A stretch of DNA of 64,000 nucleotides, taken from contig JNEN01001243.1 of NCBI GenBank assembly GCA_000697355.1, positions 62,001 to 126,000 of the forward strand, in the 5' to 3' direction. This document shows positions 34,234-45,972 of the stretch, piece by piece; positions within the stretch are counted from its first letter, which is position 1, and each line of letters begins with the position of its first letter. This DNA comes from Syncephalastrum monosporum B8922 (lineage: Eukaryota > Mucoromycota > Mucoromycetes > Mucorales > Syncephalastraceae). Below the pieces are notes generated by a model. It made no database searches and was not told the DNA's origin. It saw only the letters and a list, made by a program, of their open reading frames with translations. Position numbers and translations under genes: made by a program.

Positions 34234-35516
34234 CTAATCCTCCTGTACAAGACGCCAGATACGGACAATGCCGTCGTCGCCAGCCGAGGCCAGCCAATCG
34301 CCATGTGTTTTCGTCGGGAACCAGCTGACGCTGTTGATATCGTGGACACCATGCGCATCCTTGATGGTCGCAATGGGTTCCCAGGTTGCCTCTATTCCAG
34401 ATCCGCCCGTCTATAGTTTCTTTTAGTTAACCCCAGGACCTCTTGTCATTTTCTTCCCATTACCTGTTCAAACACACGGATGGAATTATCGCCGCTGGCA
34501 CTTGCGATCCGGTTATTGACCTTGGACCACGAGACAGAGTAGATGCATCGATCGTGGTAGCCCGACAGGGTACACACGGTCTTGTAGACAGGCTCATTTC
34601 GCGGGGTTGCGACGCCTTCCGCATTGTTCGGGGCAAACATTTTCCAGATCCTGAGTGTCTGATCATCCGAAGCCGACACTATAACGAGACAAGTGTCAAT
34701 AAAACGGGAAAGTAAAACTCACCAGAGAGTTCCTGCTTACCAATATGATCTCCAGAAGCATTAAAATCGAGGGCCCAAACCGTCGATGTGTGACCCTGGA
34801 GGGTGTCTGCACAGAACCAGTCATCTTCTTCGTCCCGCCAGATCTTCACTGTATCGTCGTAACTCGCAGACGCGAGGATTTCTTCGTGCGGGTGCCATGC
34901 CACCATCTTTACATCCTGGCCGTGTTCTTGAAGCACACTCAAGCATTCAAAGTCATTGTCGGCCTCCACTATATGACCGTGATGATCGATATCGGATGAG
35001 TATACATAGACACGTACCCAAGCTTCCCAGCTGTACTGTGTACCTTCCCAAATCCAGACGCTCTTGTCACGACTGCACGTCGCAACCAGTTGACCCGACG
35101 AAGACCAAGTAACAGACTTGATTTCGTTTTCGTGACCCTCCAGCGTTGCGACACACTCCCACTCATTGTCGCGGGCATCGTATTCCCAAATGCCCGTGGT
35201 TGCATCGAAGCTGGCGGTGGCAAGTTCGTTTCCGGAAGGGGACCAGGCTACGCTGCGGATCGTGCGTTTGTGAGCACCGTCGAGGGTATGAATGCAGACC
35301 CATTGTGAGAAATCCGAGGGGGATTGTGGGCCCCAGAGACGAACGGTGCGGTCGCCTGAGCAGGTAGCGAGGATCGACTTGCTCGGGTGCCAGGCTGCCT
35401 GCCACACCCGATCGTGGTGGCCTTCACGGAGAGAAGAAGAGGGTTAATAGACCGGAAAATGATACATGGGAGATATGTATACCTTCGAGGGTGGCAACAA
35501 GCTCCAGGCGAGGCAT
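34234..35516 (-). CDS. CIA1: Cytosolic iron-sulfur assembly protein Cia1 (CIAO1)
   Basis: WD40 propeller that forms the CIA targeting complex and delivers Fe-S clusters to cytosolic and nuclear proteins. Exons 35516-35483, 35421-35044, 34968-34741, 34678-34464 and 34410-34234 give 343 residues, the normal size for the family. Seven repeats are visible, among them HHDRVWQAAWHPS...DRTVRLWG, TIRSVAWSPSGNELATASFD, NEIKSVTWSSSGQLVATCSRD, KMVAWHPHEEILASASYDDTV, STVWALDFNASGDHI and CIYSVSWSKVNNRIASASGD. Cia1-specific features include CSRDKSVWIWE and the long repeat-6 insert. It is divergent to the SCOC-like gene at 35717 with only ~200 bp shared promoter. Confidence 0.93.
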
Positions 35517-35716
35517 AAGGTATGGTTGATATTAAGTGATAAAGTGAAGATGGTAGATATAGCCCAAGAGATCTTAATCATTTATCCCTCCTATATCGTC
35601 GGACGTCGCAAAGCCACCCGTGTGCCCATGCCCTTCTCCACGTATCGCCTTCTTATCCCTATCTCTCTCTCTCTCTCATCTGCCTGCACTCATCTCTTCT
35701 CCTTTTTATTATAACC

Positions 35717-36104
35717 ATGGCCGACGAACCGCAAAATACCGAAGAGCGCGAAGCCCTTGTCAAGTAATGACTGGTCTCGTTATTGCATCGGACGCGGGAT
35801 GCTCATCTCTCTTTCCTTATTATGCAGCCACGTCCTTCAACTTCAGTCGCAACTCAGTGGTAAAATGACAGACATCCTAAGCATTGTTCGAAACCTGAGC
35901 TCATCTTTTGGTTTATGTCAAGCCTTGATTGCACGTGTGGATAGTGCCAAAAAGGAACATACGTCGCTGACAACCGAGAACCAAATGCTGCAAAAATACA
36001 TCAACAACTCGCTCACTTCGACGGCCGTGTTTGGTGCTACGGGCGGTGCAATCGGACAAGCCGCGGCTGGCAAGCTGTCGCCCGACAACACAAACGCGCA
36101 TTGA
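35717..36104 (+). CDS. Short coiled-coil protein (SCOC-like)
   Basis: Three exons, 35717-35763, 35828-35859 and 35923-36104, give 86 residues. After MADEPQNTEEREALVK comes NHVLQLQSQLSALIARVDSA and then KKEHTSLTTENQMLQKYINN, a heptad coiled coil that follows human SCOC, which acts with Golgi Arl proteins and in autophagy. The family ending NLMSASSVF is echoed here by NSLTSTAVF. The protein is small and exons 1 and 2 are tiny (47 and 32 bp), so automatic prediction could easily miss or misframe it. Splices are GT-AG and the frame closes. The function is transferred from the animal family. Confidence 0.75.
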
Positions 36105-38419
36105 AATGCATTCTATCTCTTATTTTAGTTTTGGATTTTTTGCGTGCGTCATGGAAAAAGGGCGAAGAGGCAGGCGCAAAGACGCGCGAGCTGCACAGGC
36201 CAGCATGACTTGCTGCATAATAATAGGAGGCACTCCTTCATGTGGGAGCAGTGAGGGGGTGGTGTTGGGTTGGCTCCCCATCATCCATATCATCATCACC
36301 CATCACCCGTTACCATTACCATAATCATCACCATAATCACAGAACTACCACAACCCATGACAACATTACTGGCACAACCAAAGACTCCCCACCACCTGCA
36401 CAGCTCTGCCCATGCTTTCCCTCGATCACCCGTCCAACTTGCATTTTCACTCACGCGCCTCATACCACACACATTGTTTACCTGCTTTACGCTCTTATCT
36501 GCTACCTGTCTATTTACTGCACTTGCCCTTTTTAACTCTTTTACTTTCCATCTCCATTCTCCCGCTCTTGCTTGGATTATTAGCTTTTTCTCTCTTTCGG
36601 GTCTACTTTTTTTGTCGATCCGGTCGCCTGTTTGCTTATTCTCCCCTCTGATTGTGACATGTAAACAATAAAGCCTGATCGGCAAAAAAGTAACAACAAA
36701 TACAAACACACACACACACACACACACATACTTGCATACTCAGAGAGAGAGGCAAAGAACGAGAAAAAGTGAGAGATGCAGACTCTTATTTTTCACACAA
36801 TAAAAAAACTTTTCCGTTTTTTGTCGTGAATGTAATGTATTGTTGACGAGTCTTATTGTTCTCATTATACCAAAAAACGCAAAAAGCGATGGAGAACTTG
36901 ACAAGATTCCCCTTTCTTTATTCTTTGTGCGATCTACCTTCTGTGGCCCCTTATTTTTCTTTTTATTTTTCTTTTTACTTGCTGCTGCCTGACATTTTTT
37001 CCCGCGCAATTGCGCGGGGCGTTAAAGGATGATCTGCAGCATGTGTGTACACAGGTGTGTGCTGCTATTCTCGAATGTCCGCGCGAGTCATGACTTCCGC
37101 ACACAGATACAGTACGAGGAAGGCAAGGAGGCATTGAGTTGTGTGTCCGGTGTGTATCACAAGCGTAGCATTGGCCTGGTTTCAAATGATGGCTGTCATT
37201 CATCTTGTTTTTTTTTTTTTTTTTTCCTCTTTTTTCACATACATACATGGCATCCTTCCGGTCAATCAAATCAATGAATTCGACTCCCCTCGAACTCATT
37301 CTCTCGTTTTTGATCCTCCTCGCACTCCTTCCTCTCCCCCACCAACACCCCCCTTTTTTTTTCTTGGTGTCCTGTCACGCGCTTACCTGCATATTTTCGC
37401 CCGCGCAGTCCAAACAAACCAAGGTGTGCAACCGTGTGTGCATCGCCTCCTTTTGTCACCATCGTCACCTCCTTCGTCCGCATACGTCGGTCGTCGTCTT
37501 TTTCCGTCTTCTTCGGGTCATTGTCTCGCGCCCCTAAATCGGGGGACCCTCTTTTTTTTTTTTTTTTGTGGTCATTCTTCTCCGTCCCGTTGCTGGCTTC
37601 ATATAATTCTCCCTACCAAGCGTACGTGCGTGCCATTCTCCTTCGTTTGCTCACGGGATCGGTCTTTTTTGTCCTAGTTGCCCTGCATAACGCTTTTACC
37701 GCCTTACATTGTCGCTTCCTCGTTCGCTCTCTTTTTTCTCTCTCTCTGTCATCGTTCTGCCTCTTTTTTTCTTTTTTTGTTTTGACTCGTTCTGAAGCGG
37801 TTTTCGCTGTCTCTAACTTGCTCTCTCTCTTTCTTTATCATTTCGTCGCTTTTCCCCTTTCTCTTTTTTCTCTCTTTTCATTTTTCACTAATTAATATTA
37901 CCTCGCAATTATCAATTATCCATACTCTGACCACACTCACAACACACATCTGACGTCTCCTTAACGCATCCACACACGCACAGTCAGCACACACTCATTC
38001 TCGCTTTATAACATATCGTTTATACGCATTCACTTTCTAAGGCAACCTTTTTTTTTTTCTTTTTTTTGCGCGCGCGCGTTTTTATTTCTTTTTTCTTCAC
38101 GTCTCAAACCCCCCTCCCTGTCCCTCCCCCCATTCCCCTTTATTCAGCACTCTTTTTCTTTGCTTGCGAGGAGTATCACAACTGCAGCCCAGTGTAGACC
38201 CATTTACGCTTTTACGCTTTCTTTCTTTCTTCTCTCTCTCGCTGAACCCGCGCTTTTTCTTATATTTCATTTCATTTTTCTTTCCTTTTCCTCTTCTCTC
38301 TTCCTCTCTTCCTCTTCTCTCTGTACTTACTGTATATCTTGGTGGATTCAGTCGAGGTGTTTGGCAACGATCTTGAATGAACCAACGACATTCGCCAGCC
38401 TTGTACAAACTACAACACT
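36105..38419. other. Long low-complexity leader region upstream of the FAR1-type gene
   Basis: No coding sequence was recognised. The segment holds CAT/CAC-rich DNA at 36285-36350, a (CA)n run at 36705-36729, poly-T tracts (37206-37226, 37551-37567, 38049-38066), a GCGCGCGCG block at 38069-38078, and a nearly continuous CT-rich stretch from about 37700 to 38340. It probably contains the promoter and a long pyrimidine-rich 5' UTR for the transcription factor that starts at 38420. Confidence 0.5.
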
Positions 38420-40746
38420 ATGACCAACTCAGATCAAGCTGCAGCGGAAGAACAAAAGGGCTTTGCCCGTGTCTCTGTAAGTGCATATACACGTTACACA
38501 GGGGCAACTCGCGCTTGACACTTTACGTGGTGTGATATGCTATGATATGCTACGCTATGATATGCTGTGCTATGATCCTTGATATGCAATGAATCTCACC
38601 CTCTTGTATCTCATATTTTATTACAATCATTAGATGGAACCGCTCTTTGAACGACTCCTCAAACGCTCCTTCACAGACAGTGTATCTGCTATAGAATATT
38701 GCAGGTCCTTGTGTGCCGAGTACGGTTTCACCGTTAAGCAAGAAGCCAGTGCCAACAGAGTAAGCTGTCAAATAAAAAAAAACACAATTCTCTGTCTCTT
38801 TTGCGTTCCTTTTTGTTTGATTTACGTAATTATTATTTTGATTGCATTAGAACATCTATGTTTACTGCTCTCGTGAAGGCCTACCCGATTCGCAGCGCAA
38901 TCCCAAACCGTCACCACAACGCAAACGACCATCGAAACGCTGCGACTGTCGATGGCGCGTCGTCTTATCCGAGAACGAACACGAACAATGGGAGTTCCGC
39001 AAAAGCATGAACCCAAACGCCTCGGAACACAACCACGAGATGATGTCGCCTGACGAGATGGTCAAGGCCTGGCCGAGCGACGTGAACGACTTTATCATCC
39101 AGCTGGCTCGCCAACGCCTGCAGACCCACGAGATCCGCGAGCGCGTCAAGCATCGTTTCCCGGACATCACCTGGAACGAACGCCGCTTTTACAATCGCCT
39201 GACCGAGGAGCGCAAACGGATAAAGCAGCGCGGCATCCTCGACCGGTCGCAGCGCCTTTTGCTGAGCTCGGCGCGCCTGTGTGCGGTCGTGGCGAGCAAC
39301 GAGGACTGGGCCGCCGCGACCGAGATGGAGCTCGGCCGCCTGCTCGATAACTACTGCCAGCTGTCACGTCTGCCAATGGAGGCCCTCAGCACGTTGGTCG
39401 ACCTGCAGCCCGAACTGATCCAAACCGACACCGCTCGCAGTAGCACCGGCAGTAGTAGTAGCGGGAACACCAATAGCAGTAGCAGCATGAACCTGAGCAT
39501 GAGCTGCGGCAGTAATGCCCTGAACGACGCCGCCTCATCCTCATCCGACCGCCCCTCGCCGAGCTCCACCGACATGGCCATGGACGACCTGCTTCCGTCC
39601 AAGAAGCGCAAGTCCATGTCCGGGCCGATGCGCGTCGACGTTCCCAAGGGGACCCACGTCGTGCAGGTGCCGAGCTACACCCTCTACGTGCGCAACCAGC
39701 CCATGCGCTCCTCGTCCGAGCCGTCCTCACAGTCGCATCCGACCGCGGCGGCAGCAGCGGCGGCGGCAGCAGCAGCGGCCGCGATGGGCTCGACCGGTGG
39801 TGCGGGACGACGGCCGTTTATGGGATCGCCGACGGACACGCTGCCCCTGAATGCAAGCGCAGCCAATCCAGCGAATTTTACGTCCAATCTATTCCCGCTC
39901 GCGTCACCCACCTCGTCCTCAGCCTCGTCGACGTCCTCGATACCCTTTTCTCAGCCGCAACAGCAGCGTCACTACCATCCCCAGCACCGTCACCGTTTCG
40001 ACCAACGTGTGTCGTCTCCGCTCCAGCAGCCCTCGGCCGCTGCAGCTGCGGCCGCCCTCGTGAACTCGCCCCATGACCCGTCGCCGTCCTTTATGACATA
40101 CCACCAGCATCATCATTCAGGCCCGCCACAGCAGCAGCAGCATCACCAGCATCACCAGCAGCCGCACCCATCCTCTCAGCAGCAGCCCCAGACCCCTCAA
40201 CAACAGCCGCAGGCCCAGCCTCAACAGAGCGGTGGTAACTACGCGGCTGTGCCTGCTGCGGCGCTGTCCAACTACCAGATGCCGCCCTTCTCGCCTTACA
40301 GCATGTCCGGGCCCGCTGATATGCAATTTGGGTTTGATCACAACAGCATGGGCGCCACTGCCTTCACGTCGTCCCAACCACGTCGTACTCCGCAGCCTAA
40401 CCCATTGGGGACGCCTATGCCTGGCCTACAACAGCAACAGCAACAACAGCAGCAGCAGCCGCGTGCAGACCCGTCTACGCATCCGCATGAGCATCACCAT
40501 CAGCAACAGCAGCAACAGCAGCAACAGCCTGGGTCTCAGTCCATGTATGGTTTCTACAAACAGCAAGAGGTGTACAAGCAGGAGGACCAGGACAGCATGG
40601 TGCTGCAAGACCGCGACCATCGTGTGCAGCGCAGCATGTCACAGCAAGGTTTCATGCCTTCGCAGTCTACCTCAACTGCTGGCACCAATGATAATCTCGT
40701 CGCTGCTGCCGCTGTCGCTGCTCACCAGCCACCCTCGTGGACCTAG
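38420..40746 (+). CDS. FAR1-type DNA-binding domain transcription factor, Gln/Ala/His rich
   Basis: Exons 38420-38476, 38634-38759 and 38851-40746 give 692 residues. Near residues 25-120 lies a FAR1/AFT-like zinc domain of the WRKY-GCM1 superfamily: AIEYCRSLCAEYGFTVKQEA, YVYCSREG, the basic QRKRPSKRCDCRWRVVLSEN, then ASEHNHEM supplying the HNH histidines. A helical region after it (LARQRLQTHEIRERVKHRFP) resembles the segment that follows FAR1 domains. The long C-terminal half is disordered, with a run of about 12 alanines, repeated Gln blocks, His-Gln mixtures and Ser/Pro, which is typical of an activation region. A conserved block MRVDVPKGTHVVQVPSYTLYV and a basic SKKRKS (possible NLS) precede it. 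Targets are unknown. Intron 1 contains tandem TATGATATGC-like units. Confidence 0.8.
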
Positions 40747-42118
40747 CGTGTGCCCCTTTGTTTTCGACTCTCTCACGATCACACCATTCTCTCTCTCTCT
40801 TTTTTTTTTGTTTCTAATTTTCTCTCTGCACAAACACATCACACACACACACACACATACACATACACAACGCCAGACATCCTTCTGCTCACAGACACCT
40901 CACATCCGATGACACGACGATCCAATTCTTGACTATTTTCTTCTTCGCTTGCCGCCGCCCCTCCGAATGACCCAGCACACCTATCCATCTTATGCAAACG
41001 GACACCGCACCCACCTACATACCTCACCTTCACCATCCACCATCACTTTACGACCCGCAGCTACCTTCAATCCATGTTAGTCTTCCTTCTCCTCTACCGG
41101 AGGGACTTATGCCTCTCTCTATGATAAGCAAACCGGTACGCGAGACACCTTTTTTTTTCACCTTCATCTTTACTTTTCTCTTTTCTTTCTTTTCAGTTGT
41201 TTTCTTTTCACTGTGGAATCGTAGCCTTTCTTCACTTTTTTGTGTTTACGTCTTTTTCTTTTTCTTTTCTTTTTACTTTCTTTATATCCTTGCGTGTACA
41301 TTATACTATACTTAGTATGCTACGCTTTTCCTTTTACTTTCAGTCTTTCGCTGGTGAATACCTTACTCTCTCCCCCCCCCCAACATCCCGTATATATATA
41401 TATATCCCCCCGTATATAATATTCTATACAATAGCTCGTATATATTATAAAACTTATCTGCTACTATATCTTTCTTTAAAAAAACCTATGGTATGATGTA
41501 TTAGTACGAAGCGCTATATAAAACCAGTTTCCCTCTTTTCCATTTTAAACTATTTTGCTTTGATTGATTTGGTTTTGTTTTGTCTGTGCCAATGCTTAAT
41601 TCCGGCCGCTTCCTCGTAACATGAGATTCTCTGCGGCCGGACTCAAAGCTTGCCTAATTTGGTCGCAAAGGCGGCTTTCCATGGAAAACTACACGGCGAG
41701 ACACCCATCCTCCAAAAGCTGTTCGGAGCCTCAAGCACGGTCACCTTTTTATATGAGAAAAAAAATCGCTTTGCGTCTCCGAAAGCGTCCGTTTATTTCG
41801 ACGAGTAGTCCATGCGCCAACTTGTGGGTCAGCTCTGCTAGGCAGTGACGAGGCAAGCAGATATATCTTGTTTTCGAAACACATGTACGAGTAGAATATA
41901 AAAAGATCTGACCACTGATTGCTGCTGTACGAAAATTGAATAGATGAAATAGATTCCCCCCATTTCAGTGTCAGAGGTCATTTGACCTAGCAAAAAAATG
42001 AGAGGACAGAGAGAGGAGGGCATTTCCCGCATTTGAGGGCTGTGACGGGGTTTTGAGGAAGAAGGTGCGAACTTGGACTTTTGCCAGGCTGTCTTTCTTT
42101 CTGTCTTCACCTGATTCA
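40747..42118. other. 3' flank of FAR1-type gene and SF3A1 promoter
   Basis: Includes a long T/C-rich 3' region, a (TA)n/poly-C stretch at 41372-41412, and AT-rich DNA up to 41570. No gene was recognised. A GC-containing segment from 41600 to 41850 has no identifiable product. Confidence 0.45.
40839..40868. repeat. (CA)n microsatellite
   Basis: Interrupted CA repeat about 95 bp downstream of the transcription-factor stop codon. Confidence 0.85.
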
Positions 42119-44229
42119 ATGGCATCTGTTGCTGTCCAACCACCCAATGGCAGCAGTTCTCCTGCCGAGAACAAGCCCGTCGGTATCATTTACCCGCCTC
42201 CCAACATTCGAGGTACTTTGAGAGAAATGACCTGATCCAGAATTCAATCTAAATCTTGAATCGCGTTTGTAGAGACCGTCGACAAAGCTGCGGAATTTCT
42301 GGCCAACAAGGGCCCTGAACTCGAAGATCGCATTCGTGAGAACGAAAAGCATAATCCAAAGTTCTGCTTTCTGAATCCTACCGATCCTTACCATGCTTAT
42401 TACCAGTATCGTCTCAATGAAGTCCGTGAGGGCAAAGGTAAAGACAGGCAAAGGGCCACCGTCAGCCTGCACAGCCATTGACTCATGCTCTTTGCTTTTC
42501 TATAGCGAGTAGCAAAAAGGCAGCCAAAAGAGAGACGACCGAAGAGCCGATGGAGGTAGAAACAGCACCCAAAGAACCTGAGCCATTCGAGTTTTTGGCC
42601 GATATGCCCGCCGTCTCAGCGCAAGATCTCGACATTATGAAACTGACGGCTCAGTTTGCCGCACGCAACGGTCGCCAGTTCATCAACCAGCTCGCCCAGC
42701 GCGAGTCGCGCAACTACCAGTTTGACTTTCTGCGGCCCTCGCACAGCTATTTCCCCTACTTTACCGAGCTTGTTAAGCAGTACGGCAAGGTGCTGGTGCC
42801 TGCCGACGGTACGACGCAGCAGTTGCGGAAAACGGTCGAGAACCGGTATTGGCTTCTTGACCGCGTGAACGAGCGCGCCAAGTGGGTGAGCTGGCAAAAG
42901 GCGGAGGAAAAGAAGCGCCGCGACGAGGAAGAGAAAGAGCGCGTGGCGTATGCGTCGATCGACTGGCATGACTTTGTGGTGGTTGAGACGGTCGAGTTCA
43001 CCGCCGCTGACGAGCAGCAGGATCTGCCGCCGCCGATGAGTCTGTCTGAGCTCGAGAATATGAGCTTGGCCCAGAAACGCGCCAACGTCATCGCGGAGGA
43101 GCCGGAGGAGAAACCGGGTGACGCCGAGATGGACATTGAGGACGTCGACATGGAAGAGGAGAGCGACCAAGAAGAAGAAGAGGGACATGCGCCTGCACAG
43201 CCCGCACAACAGCCGCCCCAGGCACCCACTCCCTTCAAGGTGCGCACCGATTACAAGCCCAAGGTCCTGGGCACCGCACAAAACAAGAACGAGCCTACCC
43301 AGATCTGTCCTCGCTGTGGCGAGGCGATCCCGGTCTCGGAGATGGACGAGCATATGCGCATTGAGCTGCTTGATCCAAAGTGGAAGGAGCAGAAGCTGGC
43401 TGCCGAAGCCAAGCACAAGGACAGCAATTTGCTCCAGGAGGGCACCGACGTTGCCAAGATCCTCAAAAACTTCTCGGGCTACCGCTCGGATATCTTTGGT
43501 CAGGAAGAGACCGAAATCGGCAAGAAGATCCACGAGGCCGAGGAGGAGGCCAAGAAGCGCGAGCGCGTCACCTGGGACGGCCATACTGCGAGCATCAACC
43601 TCGCCACCCAGCGTGCCCAGCAGCAGCAGCAGAACATGTCCATCGAAGAGCAGATTGCACAGATCCAGCGCGAGAAGGGCTTCGTCCCCGACGCACTCGG
43701 TCCACGCTTACCCAACGACACATCCTCTCCTTTCTCTTACCAACCCAGCCCGCCCCAACCACCCCCGGCCGCCGCTGCCCCCGCCGCCGCCGCCTATTCC
43801 TCCCCCGCACAACCGTCCATGTACACGCCTCCACAACCGGTGCCTATGCCCATGCCCCCCATCCATTACGAAGCACGCCGTCCAGACGACATGACCGACC
43901 CAGACGCCAAGCGGCCGCGCGTCGAGGACGCAGAAGAGCCGCAAGAGTGGGTTGCCACCGTGACGCTCACGATCCAGACCCCCAGCCTGCCCGACAAGCC
44001 CGAGTGGCAGCTCAATGGCCAGACCCTCACCCTCAGCGGCTTGCCCCTGTCCACCCTGATCTCGACCGTCAAGGATCGGATCACGTCGCAGCTCGGCATG
44101 CCGGCCGGCAAGCAGAAACTGACCACGGTGACCAACATGGTCCTCAACAACAGCAAGAGTCTCGAGTTTTACAACATCACGGACGGCACGCATCTCGTCC
44201 TCGGTTTGAAGGACAAGGGCAAAAAGTAA
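42119..44229 (+). CDS. SF3A1: Splicing factor 3A subunit 1 (SF3A1/Prp21)
   Basis: U2 snRNP component of the SF3a complex, needed for prespliceosome assembly. Exons 42119-42212, 42273-42437 and 42506-44229 give 660 residues. Two SURP modules are present: ETVDKAAEFLANKGPELEDR with NPKFCFLNPTDPYHAYYQYR (residues ~32-85), and DIMKLTAQFAARNGRQFINQ with FDFLRPSHSYFPYFTELV. Between residues ~200 and 300 lies the Prp21 region and an acidic patch. A small Cys pair (CPRCGEAIPVSEMDEHMR) follows, then the conserved RVTWDGHTAS block. The C-terminus is a ubiquitin-like domain (QLGMPAGKQKLTTVTNM, then ITDGTHLVLGLKDKGKK). A Pro/Ala-rich linker lies before it. Domain order and length match the animal form rather than the short yeast Prp21. 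Confidence 0.95.
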
Positions 44230-44904
44230 TCAACATATCCCATTGGCATACTTGTAATAAACGCGTTTTTCTTCCCTTCCTTGACGATTCGATTTTATGC
44301 CACGTGCCGTCACATCCCGCGTCGCTTTGCTTCCAGCGATCCAGGCTAGGTGGGGGCGCGTAAAGTTCCTAGAAAAACGATAAAAAAGCATGTACAGACA
44401 TTCTTTCGAAGACGATGAACGATGGGAGCAGGAGGATGGCATGGGAGTCTACGTCATTGTTCCTTGGCGCGTAAACATACGAGGTATACATATGCGCGAG
44501 TCGAAGCCGTAATTCAGCTTTATTGCTGTAGGACCACCCCTCATTTTTCGGTGGTAAAGTGTCCACTAGGAAATCATGTGCTGCTACCACTACCCTGTGG
44601 GTTCGGCGGCTCCCCAATTCATTCTATCATGGACAGACTGGATTCTTTTCTGTGCTGGCCAAGTGGATCTCTGGGACAATGGCTTGCAAGCCAGTAGGAC
44701 ATGATTTAAAGTTTAGTATTTGGTTACGTGGTATTGCTGAATTCGGGGATTCTCACACGTCAAAGCACTTCACATGCTGGACGACCCCATACCCCACACA
44801 CCCAGAATTATTTTGCCTGCTTTTGTTTTCACGCGCAGCGCATTGCGCAACCGCACGACGCGTGCACAATGACCGAGCGCGCTGCATAAAGAAAGCACTC
44901 TGTC
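44230..44904. other. Intergenic between SF3A1 and the SCP2 gene
   Basis: 3' UTR of SF3A1 and promoter of the SCP2-like gene. No gene seen. Confidence 0.5.
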
Positions 44905-44912
44905 TATATAAA
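44905..44912 (+). promoter_or_regulatory. TATA box of the SCP2-like gene
   Basis: TATATAAA about 80 bp before the start codon at 44991, with a CT-rich leader between. Confidence 0.55.
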
Positions 44913-44990
44913 TGCCCCCGCCTTTTCTCAATGAAATCCCTTTTTTAAGCTTTTTCCCTTTTTCATCTTTTCTTTTTCTCACCCATCAGT

Positions 44991-45678
44991 ATGACCGAAT
45001 TGAAGAAACTCGCCACTGACCTTCTGCTGCCCGAGCTCGAGCGCCAGCTCAAGGAAGACCCCAGCCTCTGGCCCAACGTCAAGGGCCTCTTCATTGTCAC
45101 CGTCAACAAGAAGAGAAAGCCCATGGCGACATGGTGCGTTTATTTATTGAGAGCAAGCGCCATAACAATAGCACTGACATTGCCCTAGGTACCTTGTGAT
45201 GCAGGGCAATAAGGTCATGCCACTCATCACCGATGATGAGAACGTAGCCAAAGAGGCTGCCAAGTCCAAGCTTCGCAAGGTCCAAATCAGCGTCGAGGAT
45301 TCTGACCTCGTCAGCTTTATCACGGGCGGGTAAGCAAAAGAAGATCCCTCGCATAAAAAAAGAAAAGAAGAACAAAGACAGACAAGAAGGGGGTATTCAT
45401 ATCTGTCTTTCTAGCATGACCGGCGTCCGTGCCTACATGACAGGCAAGATCAAGGTCCGCGGTGACTTGATCCTCGCCCAACGTCTCGAGGAAGTCTTCG
45501 AGAAGGCTGGCGGTCGTCAGGTAAGTCGCATCTTTGTAGGGTATCTGGCTGACAGGGCAGTAACTCACTTTCGGATCGTTTGATTTTTTTTTCTTTTTCT
45601 TTTTTTCTTTAGCGTGCATTGGACTTTATTTCCAAGAATGACCAGCTGCGGTCATTGGCCTCCAAGTCCAAGTTGTAA
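44991..45678 (+). CDS. SCP2 sterol/lipid-carrier domain protein with SKL peroxisomal signal
   Basis: Small intracellular lipid carrier. Four exons, 44991-45133, 45189-45329, 45415-45520 and 45613-45678, give 151 residues. The single SCP2 domain runs through most of the protein: PNVKGLFIVTVNKKRKPMAT, WYLVMQGN, VQISVEDSDLVSFITGGMTG and AYMTGKIKVRGDLILAQRL, the last being the family's typical closing segment. The C-terminus ends ASKSKL, a canonical PTS1, so it should be peroxisomal and may present fatty acyl-CoA or sterols to beta-oxidation enzymes. Its domain-only form resembles fungal SCP2 proteins rather than the thiolase fusion of animals. Converges on kexin with about 300 bp between stops, where a GT-rich stretch lies (45780-45830). 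Confidence 0.93.
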
Positions 45679-45972
45679 TACCTTTTATATGTAGTCACTA
45701 TGAATAAAGAAGGTGGTATATGTTTTATACAATACAGAGCGAGAAAGTAATTAAGAGGGATGCAAATATGCCATGGTTACGAGGGTGTGTGTGTTTGCGT
45801 GTATATATGTGTCCGTGAGTGTGTAAAGGTAAATGGTCGTATATGGGATGAGCGTGGGGTGAGGATGGGCCCAGGCCGTGAAGGCAAGGGGAGTATGGGA
45901 TGCGTTTGGGATATAGCAAAAAATAAAATAAAGAAATTGCGGTGAATGCGTGGTGTTTTCTGGGGTGAAATA

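Noticed and set aside
42616..43584. Long antisense ORF across SF3A1
   Set aside because: Shadow of the SF3A1 exon. Leucine- and arginine-rich, with no motif and no start context.
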